A stretch of 64,000 bases of DNA from positions 50,266,677 to 50,330,676 of the forward strand of contig CM048839.1 of NCBI GenBank assembly GCA_026545765.1. Direction: 5' to 3'. Both the position numbers and the translations under genes were made by a program. The DNA comes from Plantago major (taxonomy: Eukaryota; Streptophyta; Magnoliopsida; Lamiales; Plantaginaceae). Positions 34,165 through 45,213 of the stretch are shown here, one piece after another; position 1 is the first letter of the stretch; every line of letters begins with the position of its first letter. A model generated the notes under the pieces. That model ran no database searches. It was not told the origin of the DNA and saw nothing but the letters and a program-made list of their open reading frames with translations.

Positions 34165-35997
34165 TTAGCTTTCATCCGACATCGTAGGTTGTTTGGGAAT
34201 CACCTTCTTGACCTCGACAAATGTTCGTCTTTCATCACTCTTATTGAGTGGTAGAACTGCGTCTGTGTTCAAATTAAGTCCTCTCTTTCCTGAAGGATCT
34301 CTTAAATAAGATTGTACTTCAGTAAGAGTGTCACTAGCTTTGTCATAAGATTGAAAAGATGGTTCTTTCTTTTTGAGTTCTTTATTCTCAGAAAGAAGAT
34401 CTTCACATTTCTTTTGAAGATTGGCCAATGCTTCTTTATGTGACTTTTCAGTCTCAGATATCTGAGCCTTTAGAAATGCATTTTCAGCATCCTTTTTCTC
34501 AGATATCTTGAGTATTTGTGAATTTTCCTTTACAAGAGAATTCTTTTCTTCTTCAAGGATCTCTGCTCTAGCTCGGACCATCAGAAATTCTCTTTCGTAG
34601 AGATCAAGTTCTCTTCTGAGATGTTCCAGATCTTTGATTCCTTCCTCATCACTTTCATAAGTATAACAGGAAGTATGTGTTACCTCATCATCCATTAGAC
34701 AAGGTTCAATGTTGGAGAAATCTGGAAAGATTTCTTCAGCCATTCCACACACTTCTTTCTTCTTTTGACCAAAGTCAATTACTTCATGAGAAACACCGCA
34801 CATTTCTGGAGAAGGCAGTGTGGAATCATCTGAATCCTCATCCTCAGAATCAGACTCAATATCTAGAGCATCCAGTTGGAGTTGGATCTTTTTCCTTTCT
34901 TCAGTGAGCATAGCTTTCTGACTTCTTTTGAAAATTCTTCTATCTTTCTTGTCACCTGTCTTTAGTTTGTTGACGGCAGGACAATCCTTCTTGAAATGAC
35001 CAGGTTTCTGACAATAGAAACAGATATCATTTTCGATTTCTGCTTCCTCAGTACTTGATGCTTTCTGGGTCGACTTGTTCAGCGAGCTTTGCATATTTTT
35101 GTACTGGTGATAGTTTGAGCCTAGATGCTTTTTTAGCTTCTCTTTGGCTTTTCTTCTCTCAATCTCTCGACTGACATATTTTCTCATTTGCTTTACAGCA
35201 AGAGCATCCTCAGTCACCTCCTTGCCTTCTTTCTTTGCAGAAGTTCCTTGAGCAACTAGAGCAACATTCTGGAACTTTTCAGTTGTTTGTTCTCTTTGAG
35301 TTGTCTCGTAGTCAACAGTGGCAAGGTGAGAGAAAAGTTCCATTGGAGTGATATCTAGCATTCCTTGGTTAAAGTAGAAAAACTTTGTGTGCTCCCAGTT
35401 ATGATTTAGACTTCTCACAATAGTCTTAATCTTTTCTGACTGGGTATATCTATTACTTTCACCAAGTGCAGCCATGTCACTCATATGTGTTGTAAATCGG
35501 AAATCTAGTTCTTCAAGAGTCTCTGTGGGACCTTGTTTAAAGTTTTGGAATTTGAGCTTCAAAACTTCGAACTTATTTTCCTTCATTTTCTCAGTGCTGG
35601 CACAGATTTCTTCAATCAGTTGCCAGGCCACTTTCGCCATTTTTGCACCTACTTTTAATTGTATGTGCTCTGGAGTAGAACGTATGATGATATTGCGGGC
35701 CTGACCATCCAGTCGATTTCTCTTGGCATCTTCCGATGTCCAGAGCTCTCTGGGCTTTGGTTCGTAAATAACTTGACTGGCAGGTCTCCCACTGGTTGAC
35801 GCATCTGTCTATGAAGACCCATCGCTTTGTTCTCTGTCTCTACCATTTGAAACCTCTATGACTTGCTTGAGTTGTTGAATGACTATTGGGCCATTCTTTA
35901 TCACGTTGATCATTTCGTCACTGATGGCTTCTAGGTGGAGCATCATGTTGTTCTTCCATTTCTCATAATTCTCTGGCTTGAGAAACAAACAAATCAA
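34165..35997 (-). pseudogene. Outer element gag with CCHC zinc knuckle
   Basis: The main frame 34165-35640 (491 codons) is open: gag core FKQGPTETLEELDFRFTTHM, zinc knuckle CFYCQKPGHFKKDCP (CX2CX4HX4C, near 34980-35025), then a serine/aspartate stretch and a long coiled coil (LEEEKNSLVKENSQILK). The N-terminal part (35641-35997, LKPENYEKWKNNMMLHLEA) is separated by a stop and frame changes. Gag would package the RNA and build the particle. Confidence 0.88.
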
Positions 35998-36069
35998 GTG
36001 TAGGTGAAAAATAGTTAGTGGGCACTTATCTAGGATCTAGGTTCAGTGTAGAAGGCTTGAGAACCTCCT

Positions 36070-36081
36070 GCTCTGGTACCA
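36070..36081 (-). promoter_or_regulatory. Primer binding site of the outer element
   Basis: Minus strand TGGTACCAGAGC, one base different from the inner TGGTATCAGAGC, two bases after the 5' LTR end. Confidence 0.85.
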
Positions 36082-36083
36082 CT

Positions 36084-37730
36084 TGTTGGTCCAGATAACG
36101 GCAAAGTAAAAGACTAGGAGGGAGGGGGTGAATAGTCTTTTAAAACTTTTGTCGATAAACATGGTTTCTCAGATCTGTGAAGATTTCTGATACTTGATTT
36201 CAGAGAGCGGAAGACTTTTCTGTGATAAGTGCACGTGCTCAGCAAGATAGGTGTAAATACTTTGCAAGGTAAATAAAACAAGTAATAAACAGCAGAAAGT
36301 AAATAACACAAGTCTTTTTATAGTGGTATCTGAAGGTGGCGTAATCCTTCAACTAATCCACTTCGGCCTTTCTCAGACCTAGAATCCACTAAGATAGATA
36401 AATGAGGTAACCTTACAAGTATCTTCTCTCGATTCCTCAATACACTAGGTTCCCAACCAAGTGTTCCCCCTGAGTTATTCCCCGATTATCACAGCCAAGT
36501 ACTTCCTGTACTCAGAAACCTTTTAAGCTATTCCTTAGTTTCCCAAACTAAGTACTTCCTATGCTCAGTAACCTTCGAGTTATTCATTAATTTCCCAAAC
36601 TAAGTACTTCCTGTACTCCACGCCGAATAAGGTGTTGGTTAAGGTAGCTTGTCAGGTGAGCTTCTTTAATAACTTGTTCAGTTATGCAGATAGCTCTATG
36701 AATCAAGTATACTTAATACACTTAGCAATGTATGGTATCTTGTTCTTTACTGACCCAAGTCTATGATAAGTGTTCAAGAGAATGAATTTCAGATATGAAA
36801 TCTTAGTTCAACTCTTTCACAAATAACAATGCTTGTTAAGGATCAGGACACTTAGAACTTTTGTGCTAGTTAGAATCAAGAGCTTTGGTCGCAACAGAAA
36901 GCTTGAAGGTAAGTAGTGTGCTTGAGAGAGCTTGTGAGAGTATTCAATGTAAGTTCTGTGTGTTCTAAGGTGTGTTCTCAAGTAGTCTAAGTGTTGATAT
37001 ATATAGATGAATTTGAGTGTCGTTTGAATAGTATCCGTTAGGCTTAAATCAAATTCAAACTATTGATATCTGAGTATAGTACTGTGGTACGTTTGTCTTG
37101 TTTTTCAGAAGCTACCGTTTTTGTTCAGACATCTTTGTCCGCGCATTTAATGCATTGTACTATTCTTTGTCCTGTAGTGCCAACGGAACTATGCATGGTA
37201 TCGGAGATCTTTATACTATCAGATTTTTCTGATGTTGTGCATGTCCTTTTCAAGAGATTATCACAACTCCAGATACCACTTGTTGAAACAACTTGTTATA
37301 ATATATTTCTTTTCAGAAACATAATTTATGTCCAAGGTATCTGAGTGTAGATATCTGTGGGCACTTTTCCTCGTCTCAGGAACCTTTTATTTCTCAGATA
37401 TCTTTTGCAACACTGTTTATTTAAAAACGCTTGTGTCTTCAAGATATCTGGTCATAGGTATCTGAAAACCTTTGTCTTCAGCAATCTTGTGCAGTCTTCA
37501 AATCTTCAAATTCGTTGAACTTTTCCTGCTGAATGCCTTCTTCTTGGTCTTCATCAGAAAATAAAAATTACATTTAGAGACCTAACATCCTATACAAGAT
37601 TAGTTAGACTATCATACTTAGTAAGTTTCCTCTTTTACAGTGTTCAAGTGAATCAAGAGTACTAACCACCTTTCTGAGCTAAGATAAGTCATTAGGTTGC
37701 TGATCAAAATCTAAACATATATTCCTAACA
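36084..37730 (-). repeat. 5' LTR of the outer element
   Basis: 1647 bp, matching 5989-7623. On the minus strand it starts TGTTAGGAAT and ends GGACCAACA, followed by the primer site. It contains the TATA region near 36995-37010 and the hairpin repeats at 36447-36622. Confidence 0.92.
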
Positions 37731-37735
37731 GTATT

Positions 37736-38099
37736 TTTATAAAAAATTATTAAGAATTATATAAAATTAATTTTTTTTTATTAAAGTTACAAATTAAATA
37801 TGAAAAATAACATGAAGAAAATAATACTATGTTCTTTCTTTATGATTTTTTTTAAAAAATTAGTATAAATGTATTAATTTAATTTTCTAAAATTGTTAGA
37901 CAGTTTCACTTAAATATTTTCAGAATAATAATAATTCATAATATACACTATATTTTTAGAACCCTTTTGCCTTCTATAATTTCATATATTTCTAATTTTT
38001 TTAATTTTAATATAATTTTTTATTTATTTTAATAATTTTAAATTAATCTTATTGCTATTTGTTTCAAAAAATAAATATATATTGTGAATTTTGAACATT
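37736..38099. other. Very AT-rich core of the split inverted-repeat element
   Basis: Continues 5886-5988 across the outer retrotransposon (TTATAAAAAATATT on the left, TTTATAAAAAATTATT on the right). No coding sequence is seen. Confidence 0.4.
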
Positions 38100-38565
38100 C
38101 ACTTGCACACATGGAAAGTGTAATACACACCTCATTATTGGCATGGCCGGCCTAGAGATTTAAGGGGCCCTGTGCAAAAATTTCAATTTTGGCCCCTAAT
38201 AATAAAAAATATTGATTATAATAGAAGAAAAAATATTTAAGATATGAAAAATAAAAAAATTTACACCATTATGAATTGAACAAGAGACCTTTTGTAAGTT
38301 AGATATCAACTTTACCACTTGAAAAAAGAGATTTTAATACTTTGTATTACATGGAAACAGATTTATATATAACCTCAAATTTAAAATTGGGCCCCTCAAA
38401 ATAGGGGGCCCTAAGCGAGCGGGCTGCCCGCGCATGCTCTGGGTCGAGCCTGATTATTGGAGCAAGTATGCATACTATTAAAAAACATGAGGTACATCCG
38501 TGTCAAGAACATGAGATATATCCGTGCATATTTCGAAAAACATAGGGTACATTTTTGCATTTTAC
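38100..38565. repeat. Right arm of the split inverted-repeat element
   Basis: Reverse complement of the arm at 5731-5885, interrupted by the hAT-like element at 38142-38452. Matching parts are CACTTGCACACATGGAAAG and TAGGGTACATTTTTGCATTT. Confidence 0.65.
38142..38452. mobile_element. Non-autonomous hAT-like element, 311 bp
   Basis: An 8-bp duplication ATTATTGG flanks it (38134-38141 and 38453-38460). The imperfect terminal repeats are CATGGCCGGCCTAGAG and, reversed, CAGGCTCGACCCAGAG. Inside are the GGGGCCC blocks common at the ends of plant hAT elements. No transposase is present. Confidence 0.75.
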
Positions 38566-38743
38566 ATGCTGATTCCCTAAGATTATAGTATTTGACCGGT
38601 TTATTCGGTTATTATGTCCATTGATCTAATCAGTAGTTACTCCTAATACACGTATAAGCAAATGGTTGTTCACCTTATTTTGATTACATTTCACGAATGA
38701 GTGACATTGACTCAACAACGCAAGTACATCGTCCTCCTTTCCC

Positions 38744-39340
38744 AAAAATAAAACTTGAACCCGGGACTTTGACAAGCATTCACATAACCAACTTAATATG
38801 GGAGTTGAATTGTTTATCTTTCACAAAGAAGTAAGGAATCCGGTTTAATAACATACGTTCAGTGATGTGTGTGTATAAAATAATGGGGTTAGATTGTTTA
38901 TGGGTTTTGTATGTTTGATGAAGCATATAATACTTTCTTAATGGATGAGTTTTCTGAAAAAGAAAACTTGAACTCAGGACTTTGACAAGCACGGGAGTTG
39001 AATTGTTTATCTTTCAAGAAATAAGGAATCCGGTTTAATCACATACGTTCGGTGATGAATATATATAAAGTAATGGGGTTAGATTGTTTTTGGGTTTTGT
39101 ATGTTTGATGAGGCGAATAATACTTTTTTAATGGATGAGCTTTCCGAAAAATAAAACTTGAACTCAGGACTTTGACAAGCATGGGAGTTGATGTTTATCT
39201 TTTTCACAAAGAAGTAAGGAATCCGGTTTAATCACATACGTTCGGTGATGTATATATACGGAGTATAAAGTAATTGGGTTAGATTGTTTATGGGTTTCCT
39301 ATGTTTGATGAGGCGTATATACTTTTTTAGTGGATGGTTG
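38744..39340. repeat. Three-copy tandem repeat of about 190-210 bp
   Basis: Copies start near 38744, 38957 and 39146, each with ACTTGAACTCAGGACTTTGA, then GGAATCCGGTTTAATCACAT, TTAGATTGTTTATGGGTTT and TTTTAATGGATGAGC. Non-coding and diverged. Confidence 0.75.
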
Positions 39341-41051
39341 TATTGAATTGGTTTGGTGTAAAATTTATTACTATAAGGGTAATTTAAAAGGCCAGGCCAT
39401 ATTCTTGGATTGAAACTTGAAAAAATGGTCCTTCATTGACCAATGGGTATGAGGAGAATTTTCATGTATAATTATGCAAAGGACCATAATCATTTACTGA
39501 AAAGTTGAAACACAGAGCCAAACAAGCATATATTAATGCAATAATTATCAACTGTTGAAAATGTGCTAATTTAAGTGCATAATTTTTGTACTTGGATATT
39601 TCCATTTTAGTCCGCCCTCACAATGCAAATTATTACTTCACCTCAACTAATTTAGTAACAGTATATATAAAACAAAACTCACACAAAACTGGCCAATATA
39701 TATACCCACAGGTTCAAGCAAGCAGCTGCGTCATGTTACATACTCCACTAGACATGAACTCTAGTAATAGTGCCACTTCGATTATTGTCTAGTTTTAAAT
39801 ATAAAAATATAATGATCATAATCTCTTTGTACATATATAATTCATGTAAGCTAACTAAGCTTACAGATAAAATGTGTGACCAGAACACTGTACATGGAAG
39901 ATTTCGGTAAGGCTATGGAAGAGCTGAGTACACGAGATAAGTATCAATGTTTCATCAGATATTTGTCAAACAAATATTGAGCAAAATTACATCATATATA
40001 AGGGTTTGGTAGTTTGATCATAGCCTATCTTATTTTATGTAAAATTGAATACGTAACTTTTTATGAAACGACCCCACCACAAATTGCTCGAGAATCGATT
40101 TGTGCCGGTGTGATTAATTGCTCTTTGTGTGATATGTTCATTTAAAACATGTAGCTTTACTTTCGCTGCACTTTGTCTCCATTGTGTGCGAATCGAAAAA
40201 CTTTTTGCAAAATAAAGGTAGTATACATTGTTGGTGTGAGTATGTAGCATTCTTAATCACTTCAACTTCACTGAACTTGCAAAACAAAATTAACAATGTA
40301 ATTTTCTCATATATGGTCACAAGTCACAACCATGTATACTCGGAATCACAATAATTTAAGAGAAAGAAGATGAAATATATATTTGGAATAATATTAATTT
40401 ATTTAATCGTTGTCATGTTTGGATCCCAAATACAGATCATGCAAAATCAATCTCAATCTCATTATCCTGAATTCATATTTGAAAATTCGGGAAATGTTCC
40501 AATTCGAGCAGCGACTTAGTTAAGTGATAAGCAGGGGTGAATATGCATGTGTGATATTTGGCTTGGTAAGTAGGAGTATGAAAATATCAATGCAACCAGG
40601 GCATGTGGTGGTTATTGGACAATGTGTTCTAGGACTTTCTATGCACTTACAAACCTACCAACTTATGTTGTTGTTGTCATGCATGGTGAGTGAGTGAGTC
40701 TGGTTCATTTTCTCCTCGTCTCTTTTCTTATTTCTGACTGATTTGTTTGTTTGATAAGACATATCAACTATTCTAAGCTACCTGTCTCCCTTTTCTTTTC
40801 TTTTCTTTTTTCCGATTTAGCTTTAATCAGGTTCATATTAATCACTCTTTTTACATGGTCCTCCTAAATGACACGTTTTCTGCTACCTTTTCGAACACAT
40901 AGCATATAGCATTGCAAACACCCTGCTTGCTTGCTTTGCTTTGCTTATAACAAGGACAATTCTTGAGTTTTTTCCTAGGAAAATCAAATTTAATGAAACG
41001 GAAAACAAGTTTTTATTTTTTTTTAATTAAAACATTAATGATTAAAAAGAG
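39341..41051. other. Intergenic DNA, no feature seen
   Basis: AT-rich DNA without a supported gene, RNA or transposon end. Short open frames here have no recognisable domain. Confidence 0.4.
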
Positions 41052-41279
41052 TAAGTCTTTTGGAAGGCATAATTTATCTAGATAATTTATTAGATATATT
41101 ATTATGTAAATAAATCATCCAAATAATCCATAATTAATCATATATTCTCAACATTGATGTTTTTTCATATTACAACAAGATTTGTTTCATTAACAACATA
41201 GACATTTTGATTAATAATATGAATAAAACATAGGTCGTCTCTAGATAAGTTATTTAGAGATCGTCTCTCATGATACTTT
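41052..41279. mobile_element. MITE with AAGTCT terminal repeats, copy 2
   Basis: The same family as 5082-5325: GTAAGTCTTTTGGAAGG ... TTATCTAGATAATTTA on the left and TAGAGATCGTCTCTCATGA on the right. The interior holds 'ACATAGACATTTTGATTAA'. Confidence 0.55.
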
Positions 41280-41378
41280 GTGTTTTCATAAACATGCATT
41301 TTGGTGTCTGAGTTGATGTTCCATTATAGTATTTGATTATTTTAAATGTTAACTATATAGTACTACTTCACAAATAAC

Positions 41379-41980
41379 CTAGGAAGCATAGGGACAGAGA
41401 CGAATACGGAGATGAATACGATACGAATACGTCGGTACATCAAAATCGAGAAAAAAAAAGGATACGGAGACGTTTTAGGATATGTTTTTTTAATATATTT
41501 TTTTATATATAATGGAGTATAAAATAATTAAATGTATTTAATAAAAAAGGAGGACTGTTAATATAATAAACTAAAAATTAAGGGACTAACAAACTATGTA
41601 ACTAACACCCTAGCTGTACCCATATGTTCTCTCTCACACACACATATATATAAAAAAAGAGATAAGAGAGATTAAACAACAGAGAGCAGCCTAGAAGAAG
41701 AAGAAGAAAGAGCAGCCGACAGAGGTGAACAAATTATGAGTAGATCAGGTTACCTGATCCGCCACCGTTAACGCAGGGATGGGTTTGAATTTTACAGATC
41801 TGAGCGAATAGTGCCAAATTTGCTAATTTAGGGTTTCGATTTTTCATTTTGAGTTAAATCCGACCCTTTTCTATTTTTTTTAACTAACACGCAACGGATA
41901 CGTCCCCATCATGAATCCGCGTACCGCCGTCCCTGGAAACTGCGGGGATTGAGGGGTAAATCACGTTCCTGTGCTTCCTA
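41379..41980. mobile_element. TIR element of about 602 bp with a 9-bp target duplication
   Basis: ACAAATAAC is duplicated at 41370-41378 and 41981-41989. The ends are TAGGAAGCATAGGGAC and, reversed, TAGGAAGCACAGGAAC. A 9-bp duplication fits Mutator-like elements (8 bp would fit hAT). ACGAATACG repeats follow the left end, and ACGGATACG with AACGCAGGG lies on the right. The interior has a GA-rich stretch and a short gene-like segment, possibly captured. Confidence 0.65.
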
Positions 41981-41989
41981 ACAAATAAC

Positions 41990-42811
41990 TATCTTGTGAG
42001 ACCGTCCATAGTAAATATAAAGAAAGAAGAACAAACATTAAAATTATTACTGAGTACTTAGAGTGTTTATGTAAAAATATATCACATCTATCTCATCTTA
42101 TCCACTTTTGTCATTTTGAACGTCTCGTTAGAGTTATACTATTTTATTGATTTGCCATTTTAGAAAAACTTAGTAATAATTTTATATTCTGCACTAACAA
42201 TTCAATCAACTAATAGTTTACTAACTTTACTTCCATCTTGGACCACATAAATATACTTCATCTATATGCAATTTACAGGATATAATTATACTCTTTTATT
42301 TTGCGTGTCGAAAAATAAAGTGGACAACTGAAGTAGGATGGAAGAGTAGGTATTTTTCATAAACAAAAAAAGTGCATTTTAGTAACAATATAGATGTTTT
42401 TTTACAAAGATTAATTTTTTTTTATTAATAACATGAGACTTTGTGATATTGTGCACGTCATAAATAGTACTCCCTCCGTCCCAAAAAAACATGCCACTAT
42501 TCTTGTTATGGACGCGTGATTATTATAGCACTGTAAAATAGTAAAAAGTAAATCCCATTAACAAATTTCCTTCTTATTGTTATAGATAAATGTACAAGAG
42601 TTTGTATTCAGCTAGACTTTGTTACTGGAAGTTGGAAGAATTGTTATCTATTCAGGATACTCTTATAATAAGCTTTAGAAGCTTTTCATACTAATACTCT
42701 TATAATAAGCTTTAGAAGCTTTTCATACTTATATATATACTCCCCATGTATTATCAGTTGAATATACATATTTAAATTTCAATTATATCTCAACACTTAC
42801 TTTATTATGTA
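41990..42811. other. Intergenic DNA with fragments of MITE ends
   Basis: Contains a partial MITE interior (42380-42455) and one Stowaway-type end, CTCCCTCCGTCCC at 42472, without an obvious partner. At 42650-42730 a 34-bp segment (CTCTTATAATAAGCTTTAG) is directly repeated. No gene is seen. Confidence 0.4.
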
Positions 42812-43043
42812 CTCCCTCCGTCCCAGATATAATTACCCGCGTGCCCGGATACAAGTTTTAAGAGAAAAGTAAATAAATAGAAGATGTGGTAATAAAGTAA
42901 GAAAAAGATTGAATAAAGTATAAGAGATAGTGGATAAATAGAGAGAATAAAGTAGGAGAGTGATTTTTCATTAAAGGGATGAGAAGTTGAAATTGTGACG
43001 TCCCAAAATGAAATGCGGAAAGTTGAATTTGGAACGAATGAAG
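42812..43043. mobile_element. Stowaway-like MITE, 232 bp
   Basis: Begins CTCCCTCCGTCCCAGATAT after TA and ends near GGAACGAATGAAG before TA. The interior (GTGCCCGGATACAAGTTTTA, GAGAAGTTGAAATTGTGACG) matches the element at 52068-52279, so both belong to one family. Confidence 0.6.
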
Positions 43044-44047
43044 TATTATACTCTACATGTACTATCAGTTGAATTTACATATTTAAATTTCAGTTATTTA
43101 TCAACACTTACTTTATTATATATTTCTCATACTTTTATTCATTCTTTATCATTTCAGTTGTCCACTATATTTTTCGACACGCAAAATAAGAATAGTAATA
43201 TTATAACATTATATAGCATAAGTGGGGTGAACTTTTTAACATTATAAGTTGTTTGTTTGATTGTTTAAGTTACTTTTTGACTTTATTAGAAGTAGTAGGG
43301 ATTACAAAATTGTATAACTTTTCTTTAAATGGTAAAAATGTGAAAGTGAACAATTCAAACAGGATGCCGAAAATGATAAAAGTGGACAATTGATATGGAA
43401 CAAAGTAAGTATCTCTTATCTCTCGTACTTTCTCATTTTCTCCCAATAACAAATAATACAGTATTAGCTTTCTTATAAACATTGTCCAAAAGAAAGTGAT
43501 TTATTTTTGTCGGATGGAGGGAGTATTAATTATTAAGAGGTTTGGTGTCTGATTTGATGAAACTAGTTCCCAAGCTGAATCTGATCTTAATCTTATTTTT
43601 TGAAAACTAAATGATGCATTACTTAAATATAAACTAGCTTGATCCATCAATTTTCGTTATTTTATTAAATCAACAAGTTCTTGGGTCAATTCTCGATATT
43701 TTGTAAGAATCAATGTGTTTTGAGTTTATCGTTCTTGTATTTAGCCCCATACACTGCATCACTATGTAAATAACTACAAATTTATGCATTATAAAAATAA
43801 ATTTAAAAGCAAATTGTGCCTATTATAAGACTAAAATGATTTTGATCCTAAATTGACAGACCAGATTAGATTCCACATAGATATAATGGCTTTTTTATGT
43901 TACCTACGTTCAAGTTAGGGGCAGAGCCAGGAGGGTCATGTATAGTAGGGACGTGGGGCATTCTATCGGACCCTAAATTTTGAGGGAAAAAATTATAAAT
44001 ATAATATTTTCAATTTTTCAGATTCCCGGAAATGATATATATATATA
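43044..44047. other. Intergenic DNA, no gene seen
   Basis: One more Stowaway-type end (GGATGGAGGGAG, near 43514-43525) is visible and may pair with the isolated end at 42472 as an older, nested element. Otherwise nothing can be supported. Confidence 0.35.
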
Positions 44048-44371
44048 CACCCCCGTCCCGGAGAAGCTGTCCACGTTACTGTTTTATGCACAGATTTTAA
44101 GAAGAGTAATATTATCTGTTTTATGCACAGATTTTAAGAAGAGTAATATTATAACACTATATAGTAAATGTGGGGGTTTACTTTATGACTTTATTGGTAG
44201 TTAGTTTGATTGTTTAAGATACTTTTTGATTTTTTTAAGAGTAGTGAAGGATATAAAATTATATAATTGTTCCTAAAATGGTAAAGAAATGAAAGTGGAC
44301 AAATCAAATCTACCGGGATGCCCAAAAGGACAAAAGGGCAAAAGTAGACAACTTCTATGGGACGGAGGGAG
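44048..44371. mobile_element. Stowaway-like MITE, 324 bp
   Basis: TA on both sides (44046-44047 and 44372-44373). The left end is CACCCCCGTCCCGGAGAAGC and the right end reversed is CTCCCTCCGTCCCATAGAAG. A 39-bp segment (GTTTTATGCACAGATTTTAA) is directly repeated inside near 44080-44140. Confidence 0.65.
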
Positions 44372-45213
44372 TATATATATAATTTGGCCCCTCGAACTTT
44401 AATTCCCGACTCCTCCCCTGGTTAAGATCGGTCCAAAATCGACCTAGAAAAATCCTACTAGCATATAACATGTAGAGAACACAATTTCCTATAGGTATCT
44501 TTTGAAATACAAATTCATGTGTGTATCTACGGAGTTGTCAGAGAACAATTGAAAAACATACTGATAATCCTTAAAACCAGCCCAGGTGGACCGATGAAGC
44601 CAGAAACAAGGTTATTATTACTTATTAATGTTATAACGAGACCAGCCATATTCACAATCCCATTCCTTCTTTCCATCACTGTGTTACTGCAGTTATGCAC
44701 AGCAGCAATGATGAACAAAATAACAAAATCCAGCTCGGGACCGAATCATTCAATATGGAACAGACAAAGCCATCTAGCAATCAAAAAAAGATCCTCTTGA
44801 TCTCATATATCATGGCTATCCCTTTCAACACTACAAATGCCCATGCCTGATCGGCAACTAAATGCAACTTGTGCTTTGCAATGCTTAATAAATGTATGCA
44901 TCAAACACCTCTAAATACAGTTGAATCAATAAAGGTGCGGAGTTAAGGTAAGAATGCATAGGAGTGACAGAGAAATGTAAAATCAAATTTTGTAAATATA
45001 ATCATTCACATGTGAACCAAAAAGCATATGCAACAATCCCTCATGAAAGATTTTACGAGAGCCTGATCTAGTTGAGATGAAGGTAAAAGAGATAGCAAGT
45101 TCTATTCACATAAGTTGGAAATGGAATGTACATAGGTCATATATAGGAAGATAAGTAATTTAAAGTTTATCTATACATTCGGCCCTTTGAGTACCTTGTC
45201 GTAAGAACAAAAT
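44372..45213. other. Region downstream of AMSH3
   Basis: Follows the AMSH3 stop on the minus strand and probably holds its 3' UTR and polyadenylation region (AATAAA-like sequences are frequent). An open frame on either strand near 44520-44800 has no recognisable domain and is not called. Confidence 0.4.

Larger units (their letters stand above)
5989..37730 (-). mobile_element. Outer Copia (Sirevirus-like) LTR retrotransposon, interrupted by a second copy
   Basis: LTRs at 5989-7623 and 36084-37730 bound the element. A perfect 5-bp duplication GTATT lies at 5984-5988 and 37731-37735. The LTRs begin TG and end CA. Minus-strand orientation is set by the primer site at 36070-36081, the polypurine tract beside 7624, and the reading direction of gag and pol. 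Without the inner insertion (13401-29644 plus its 5-bp duplication) it is about 15.5 kb, very large for Copia because of the third gene between pol and the 3' LTR. The Sirevirus placement rests on that layout and the LTR length, and is inference. Confidence 0.9.

Noticed and set aside
44519-44800. Overlapping open frames on both strands downstream of AMSH3
   Set aside because: No similarity recognised on either strand; more likely 3' flanking DNA.
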